Under the pieces are notes generated by a model. It searched no databases and had not been told where the DNA came from. It worked only from the letters and a program-made list of their open reading frames with translations. 8,779 nt of DNA. Source: JBLHKE01 sp047619485 (GTDB lineage Bacteria > Verrucomicrobiota > Verrucomicrobiia > Verrucomicrobiales > DEV007). Both the position numbers and the translations under genes were made by a program. The stretch covers positions 1-8,779 of the forward strand of contig JBLHKE010000304.1 of assembly GCA_047619485.1 (NCBI GenBank), given 5' to 3'. The first letter of the stretch is position 1; each line of letters starts with the position of its first letter. Below, piece by piece: positions 6,083-8,779 of the stretch.

Positions 6083-7006
6083 CTAGGTGCGTGACATCCG
6101 TTGGAGCCCGAGCTTGAGCGTGTCGCGTTCTGCCTGGCTCAAGCTTAAGAAACCTTCGCGCACAATCTTGTCCATGATAGGATCTATTTCCGTCATCTTG
6201 AAAGCTTCAAACTCGGGGCTGGGGACGTGCGCATCAGAGTTCGGCTGAAACGGGCTCGGGTGAGCGGACCACTGCGGGGCATTCGCCCTAGCTTCAGCCG
6301 CGGCGCGCTGAACCTGAAGGTCGAACTTGGACAGGGGCTGGCCAATTTTGGCCCACTTACAATACAGGTAGCCGCCCAAGGCACCTCCCAGGTGGGCGAG
6401 GTGACCGATGCCGCTGATCATCGGGATCTCGGCACCCTGACCGGCAATCAGATCGATGAAGAAGAAGGCGACCGTCACCAGGATCATCCCCCACACTAGG
6501 AACTTGATACGCATGCGCACCGGCAGGATAAGGCCGAGCAGGACGAACACGCGGCGCTCCGGTATCAGCATCCCCAAGGCGACCAATAGCGCGTAGGCGG
6601 CCGCTGAGGCACCGGCGATCGGATCCGGAAACACCAGGATGTGTGCGACGCCACCCAGCAGACCGCCGAGCAGGTAGATCTTCAGCACTGCCCAGCCGTC
6701 GACGAGGATCTGGACGACCCGCCCACAGACAAAAACCATGAGCATATTCAGACCGACATGCACTGGCAGCGGCACGTCGTGGACAAACATGTAGGTGAGC
6801 AGTCGCCAATATTCGTATCGATTGACGAGGTCTTCCCGAGCAAGGCTCCCGAATTGCATCAGCTCAACCATCCCACCGAGGAGCCGGTGCTCCCGCATGA
6901 GCCCGGCCGATTGACAGGCAAAAATGATGAAATTGACCAGGATCAGATAGAACAAGACGCTGCCGATGAATGTTCGGTTGGGCGCTATTTTCCTGAAAAT
7001 GGACAT
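6083..7006 (-). CDS. Rhomboid-family intramembrane serine protease
   Basis: A 307-aa polytopic membrane protein with about six hydrophobic helices in the first 220 residues. Rhomboid landmarks appear in order: YWRLLTYMFVH (66-76), the H-x-x-x-N motif HVGLN (H83, N87), the nucleophile in GASA (Ser134), and the catalytic His205 in HLAHLGGALGG. The Ser-His dyad is intact, so the protease should be active. The usual GxSG is GASA, lacking the last glycine, which is tolerated in some members. After a Pro/Ala-rich linker (about 240-265) comes a cytoplasmic tail with DPIMDKIVREGFLSLSQAER (275-294). This resembles the short C-terminal motif found on many PVC and Bacteroidetes rhomboids ('LDKI...G..SL...E'). 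The gene leads a probable two-gene unit and is divergent from the gene at 7143. The start has no Shine-Dalgarno. Confidence 0.9.
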   Translation of the reverse strand: MSIFRKIAPNRTFIGSVLFYLILVNFIIFACQSAGLMREHRLLGGMVELMQFGSLAREDLVNRYEYWRLLTYMFVHDVPLPVHVGLNMLMVFVCGRVVQILVDGWAVLKIYLLGGLLGGVAHILVFPDPIAGASAAAYALLVALGMLIPERRVFVLLGLILPVRMRIKFLVWGMILVTVAFFFIDLIAGQGAEIPMISGIGHLAHLGGALGGYLYCKWAKIGQPLSKFDLQVQRAAAEARANAPQWSAHPSPFQPNSDAHVPSPEFEAFKMTEIDPIMDKIVREGFLSLSQAERDTLKLGLQRMSRT

Positions 7007-7076
7007 CGGTGGGAAGTGGGGGAAGCCTTAGCACAGCGCTGCACCATTGTCGAATCTGGGGGGATTGCCGAGGCGC

Positions 7077-7105
7077 TGGACAAAGGCGGCAAGCTGTCTT
7101 AAAAT
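7077..7105 (+). promoter_or_regulatory. Sigma-70-type promoter for the 7143-8437 operon
   Basis: TGGACA (7077-7082) and TAAAAT (7100-7105) each differ from consensus at one base and are 17 bp apart. Transcription would begin near 7112, about 30 nt before ATG7143. This supports 7143, not the in-frame ATG at 7047, as the start of the next gene. Confidence 0.6.
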
Positions 7106-7142
7106 CGCCGTCCCGAAAACAACTTTTCCAGAAGCCCCGCCC

Positions 7143-7763
7143 ATGATCAACCCACGTTCCGCCCTCCTCGTATTCACTGTGTTTTGTGCTGCTTTCGCCA
7201 GCGCGCCAACCATCGGGCAGGGGCAGGTCACCGAGGCGCAACTCTCACACAAGGCCTACCAGCGTGTGGTCTCATACCTGACCTACGCGATGGGGCAGGA
7301 TTGGCCAAAATCAGCAGCGCTGATCGAGGAGAACTCTTTGAAGAACTTACGCGATCGCTTCGTCGGACGAATCAGTAGAGCGCGTACCTTCCAGGAGGAA
7401 CTGGACATGTGCCGGGCACTCGATTGCACCAACCTCGACGAGGTGAAGACGCTCGACCCGACGACCTTCTACATCCGCTACCACGAGGGAATCCAGAAGA
7501 GCTACGAGGTTAGCAAGGAGAAACTCGCGATGATCATGCAGACCAAAGAGGTCAAGCTCGTCAGCCTTGCAGAGGAGATCCACGACGGCAAGAGCTACTC
7601 GCACGTCCTGGTGCGCACGCGTCACCAGAATGGCGACAAGCTGATCTCGAGTCTCGAACTGGTTTCCATGCTCGATGTCGATGGCGACTGGCTGGTGACG
7701 ATGGAGGCGCAGAAGCCGACGGTGAGCGCAGTTGACTCGAGCGCCGCGGTGCCAAAAAAGTAG
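7143..7763 (+). CDS. Secreted protein of unknown function
   Basis: A 206-aa protein. ATG7143 is chosen because a signal peptide begins there (MINPRSALLVFTVFCAAFASA) and a good promoter lies just upstream. The longer in-frame ATG7047 would put the promoter inside the gene. The mature part begins with a helical stretch (AYQRVVSYLTYAMGQDW), followed by SAALIEENSLKNLRDRF. It then has a mixed region with two cysteines close together (MCRALDC) and a C-terminal beta-rich half (VKLVSLAEEIHDG, SYSHVLVRTRHQ, SSLELVSMLDVDGDWLV). The helix-then-sheet order with a late 'DGDWLV' strand recalls NTF2/SnoaL-like folds, but this is only an impression. The tail (VSAVDSSAAVPKK) is low-complexity. It is the first gene of a tight plus-strand unit with the tail-anchored protein and the cytosine deaminase. 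Confidence 0.75.
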   Translation: MINPRSALLVFTVFCAAFASAPTIGQGQVTEAQLSHKAYQRVVSYLTYAMGQDWPKSAALIEENSLKNLRDRFVGRISRARTFQEELDMCRALDCTNLDEVKTLDPTTFYIRYHEGIQKSYEVSKEKLAMIMQTKEVKLVSLAEEIHDGKSYSHVLVRTRHQNGDKLISSLELVSMLDVDGDWLVTMEAQKPTVSAVDSSAAVPKK

Positions 7764-7779
7764 AAGAGGGGTTTGCGAA

Positions 7780-7797
7780 GGTGCCCGAGGAGGCACC
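7780..7797 (+). promoter_or_regulatory. Hairpin burying the GTG start of the 70-aa gene
   Basis: GGTGCC (7780-7785) and GGCACC (7792-7797) form a perfect 6-bp stem with the loop CGAGGA. The GTG start codon (7781-7783) is inside the stem. The Shine-Dalgarno-like AGAGGGG (7765-7771) stays free, 9 nt upstream. The stem may lower initiation or tie it to ribosomes leaving the previous gene. Confidence 0.35.
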
Positions 7798-7993
7798 AGT
7801 GGCAGTCGAACCCCGTAAGATCAAACAGCCCACCGAAACCAACCCTGCCCGCGACCTCGACGAGGCCGACGGGGAGATAGCCGAATCGGTCGTAGCTACC
7901 GAGAAGAAATCTCTGCCGCTGATTCCAATCCTCGCGGGCTTGGTGGCGCTCGTAGTCCTAGGATTGCTCGGCAAGGTCGTGCTGGCTAAGTAG
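7781..7993 (+). CDS. Small C-terminally anchored membrane protein
   Basis: A 70-aa protein starting with GTG. AGAGGGG 9 nt upstream supports this start, and the frame offers no ATG. The first 45 residues are soluble, proline- and glutamate-rich and probably disordered (MPEEAPVAVEPRKIKQPTET, then an acidic stretch). They are followed by one hydrophobic helix at about 46-68 (LPLIPILAGLVALVVLGLLG) and a one-lysine tail, VVLAK. This is tail-anchor topology, with the N-terminus in the cytoplasm. No family is recognised. It starts 17 bp after the secreted protein stops and ends 6 bp before the deaminase begins, so all three are probably one operon. The composition is typical of disordered-linker-plus-helix proteins common in PVC genomes and gives no function. 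Confidence 0.65.
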   Translation: MPEEAPVAVEPRKIKQPTETNPARDLDEADGEIAESVVATEKKSLPLIPILAGLVALVVLGLLGKVVLAK

Positions 7994-7999
7994 GCGCCG

Positions 8000-8437
8000 A
8001 TGCAACCACACCTGTCAGCGGCGATTGCCGAAGCACAGCTAAGTTGGGACGAGGGAGGGATTCCGATCGGCAGCGTCATTGTCCACAATGAAAGTATCAT
8101 CGGGCGTGGGCACAACCGGCGCGTGCAAGACGGAAGCCCGATTCTGCACGGCGAGATAGACGCGTTCGCGAATGCCGGTCGCCAGGCAGCTGCGGTCTAT
8201 CGCGAGTGCACTCTCTACACGACTCTCTCCCCGTGTGCGATGTGCAGCGGCGCGATCCTGCTCTATGGAATCCCCAAGGTTGTCGTCGGTGAGAACCGAT
8301 CATTTCTTGGAGAAGAAGATTGGCTACGTTCCCGCGGGGTGGAAGTCGAAGTGTGCGACGATGAGGCTTGTCGGCAATTGATGCAGCGGATGATGGAGGA
8401 GAAACCAGCACTCTGGGCCGAGGACATCGGCGAGTGA
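8000..8437 (+). CDS. Zinc-dependent cytosine deaminase, yeast Fcy1 type
   Basis: A 145-aa cytidine/deoxycytidylate-deaminase-fold enzyme that should convert cytosine to uracil in pyrimidine salvage. Zinc ligands are His50 (LHGEIDAF), Cys79 and Cys82 (SPCAMC), and Glu52 is the proton shuttle. It resembles yeast cytosine deaminase (Fcy1) more than tRNA adenosine deaminase TadA or guanine deaminase. The shared blocks are GGIPIG, GRGHN (Asn39, equivalent to the substrate-binding Asn51 of Fcy1), LHGEI, YTTLSPC, LLYGIPKVVVGEN and the exact C-terminal EDIGE, whose Asp142 matches the cytosine-contacting Asp155. The common bacterial cytosine deaminase CodA is an unrelated amidohydrolase, so the codA name does not fit. 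It lies 6 bp after the tail-anchored gene. No Shine-Dalgarno is visible, which points to translational coupling. Confidence 0.93.
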   Translation: MQPHLSAAIAEAQLSWDEGGIPIGSVIVHNESIIGRGHNRRVQDGSPILHGEIDAFANAGRQAAAVYRECTLYTTLSPCAMCSGAILLYGIPKVVVGENRSFLGEEDWLRSRGVEVEVCDDEACRQLMQRMMEEKPALWAEDIGE

Positions 8438-8462
8438 TTCGTCGCTTGCGGATGAATCCGTC

Positions 8463-8564
8463 ATGCGTAAGATGGCCTCGATGATTCGTTCAATTTCACT
8501 CCTGCCAATGATTTGGCTACTCTGGGTTTTCCCCGGAGTGGTTTCGGCATGCGTGTGTGATTGA
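8463..8564 (+). CDS. Short signal-peptide-like leader ORF
   Basis: A 33-codon ORF (ATG8463 to TGA8562-8564). An inner in-frame ATG at 8481 gives 27 codons. From the inner start it reads as a bare signal peptide: MIRS, a hydrophobic core with Trp-Leu-Leu-Trp (residues 18-21 of the long form), and a lipobox-like V-S-A-C followed only by VCD. It could be a tiny lipoprotein, a regulatory leader peptide, or the remains of a broken exported protein. A weak promoter-like pair, TTGCGG (8446) and TAAGAT (8468) with 16-bp spacing, lies just upstream and would begin transcription at about 8480. A terminator follows 38 bp after the stop. Confidence 0.35.
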   Translation: MRKMASMIRSISLLPMIWLLWVFPGVVSACVCD

Positions 8565-8626
8565 TCGATCGATTGAACTGAGATTACCAATCTAAGCTGC
8601 TGAACCCGCTCCGTTACTGGAGTGGG
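8497..8626 (+). promoter_or_regulatory. Candidate transcription attenuator with four alternating segments
   Basis: Segment 1 is CACTCC (8497-8502), segment 2 is GGAGTGG (8535-8541), segment 3 is CCCGCTCC (8605-8612) and segment 4 is GGAGTGGG (8619-8626). Segments 3 and 4 form the intrinsic terminator. Segment 2 nearly copies segment 4, so it can pair with segment 3 as an antiterminator, and segment 1 can pair with segment 2 to block that. Segments 1 and 2 lie inside the short leader ORF, so translation would control which fold forms. All of this is read from base pairing only. Confidence 0.35.
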
Positions 8627-8632
8627 TTTTTT
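8603..8632 (+). terminator. Rho-independent terminator
   Basis: AACCCGCTCC (8603-8612) pairs with GGAGTGGGTT (8619-8628) in a 10-bp stem with one G-T pair and the loop GTTACT. It runs directly into T6 (8627-8632), then G and four more T. It ends the deaminase and leader-ORF transcript. The next gene's ATG is at 8640, only 7 bp past the T6 run. Confidence 0.85.
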
Positions 8633-8639
8633 GTTTTCC

Positions 8640-8779
8640 ATGCAAGAGACAGCCGACACCACCAACCCGAATGATCCGCGCCGACGCTGGGAGTCACTCA
8701 AGACTTACCTGATCGTCGCAGCGTGTGCTGTATTCTTCTGCTCGAAAGGCGTGTTCATTAAGAGTGCCTACGGCGTTGG
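8640..8779 (+). CDS. N-terminus of a probable DMT/EamA-family transporter (runs off the window)
   Basis: 46 complete codons are present from ATG8640 and the frame is open to the end of the window. A polar N-terminus (MQETADTTNPNDPRRRWESL) leads into a hydrophobic helix (TYLIVAACAVFFCSKGVFI), then KSAYGV. The 'FFCSKGVFIKSAY' pattern matches the first transmembrane helix of EamA/DMT superfamily exporters, which typically read 'F(S/C)(T/S)K(A/G)(I/V)FIK.AY'. Substrates in this family range from amino acids to metabolites, and none can be named here. The start sits right against the terminator T-run, leaving no room for a normal leader. In-frame GTG8622 and TTG8631 are possible but would lie inside the terminator. 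The family call rests on one helix. Confidence 0.6.
   Translation, partial: MQETADTTNPNDPRRRWESLKTYLIVAACAVFFCSKGVFIKSAYGV

Noticed and set aside
6357..6809. 150-aa minus-strand ORF inside the rhomboid gene
   Set aside because: It is an Arg/Pro/Ala-rich alternative frame of a well-supported rhomboid.
6988..7001. Perfect palindrome ATTTTC-CT-GAAAAT near the rhomboid start
   Set aside because: It is within codons 2-6 of the gene (MSIFRKI), short and AT-rich, so chance codon choice is the simpler explanation.
7047..7142. Upstream ATG7047 as start of the 206-aa secreted protein
   Set aside because: The extra 32 residues are not signal-like, and a near-consensus promoter (7077-7105) lies inside them.
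8324..8701. 125-aa minus-strand ORF covering the deaminase 3' end, the terminator and the transporter start
   Set aside because: It runs antisense through a clear deaminase, a terminator and the start of another gene, and has no recognisable motif.

Overview
The window reads as ordinary chromosome from a moderately GC-rich bacterium of the PVC superphylum (Planctomycetota/Verrucomicrobiota). The phylum call is an inference from gene content: a secreted DUF1080 protein, a secreted NPCBM-domain protein, a secreted transglutaminase-like protein, a rhomboid with a short C-terminal cytoplasmic motif, and many starts without a clear Shine-Dalgarno. I cannot decide between the two phyla. There is no tRNA, rRNA, CRISPR array, transposase or phage gene.

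Layout. Bases 1-99 are the 3' end of an upstream gene. It is followed by a secreted protein (160-1371) made of four beta-rich repeats and an NPCBM domain. A convergent gap with a perfect hairpin separates this from a minus-strand pair, a GT2 glycosyltransferase (3008-2238) and a SAM methyltransferase (2234-1455), joined by a stop/start junction with no spare bases. Divergent from the pair are a secreted transglutaminase-like protein (3123-4649) and a secreted DUF1080 protein (4698-5363). A 230-bp convergent gap full of inverted repeats follows. Next comes a minus-strand pair, a rhomboid protease (7006-6083) and a single-pass membrane protein (6058-5594). Divergent from the rhomboid, a well-formed promoter (7077-7105) leads a probable three-gene operon: a secreted unknown (7143-7763), a 70-aa tail-anchored protein (7781-7993) and a yeast-type cytosine deaminase (8000-8437). 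A short signal-peptide-like ORF and an intrinsic terminator lie directly before the start of a probable DMT/EamA transporter that runs off the window.

Most genes encode envelope or exported proteins, with sugar- and protein-modifying functions: GT2, methyltransferase, carbohydrate-binding modules, transglutaminase and rhomboid. The deaminase is the only clear cytosolic metabolic enzyme, acting in pyrimidine salvage.

The signals most worth checking are in the non-coding DNA: (a) a perfect 12-bp inverted repeat (2998-3009 / 3072-3083) bracketing the divergent GT2/transglutaminase promoter region, laid out like an invertible promoter; (b) a four-segment alternative-pairing arrangement (8497-8626) overlapping a short leader ORF just upstream of the transporter, like a transcription attenuator; (c) a structured convergent intergenic region (5417-5576) with a GCAA-tetraloop hairpin and a long palindrome. 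All three are read by eye and remain hypotheses.
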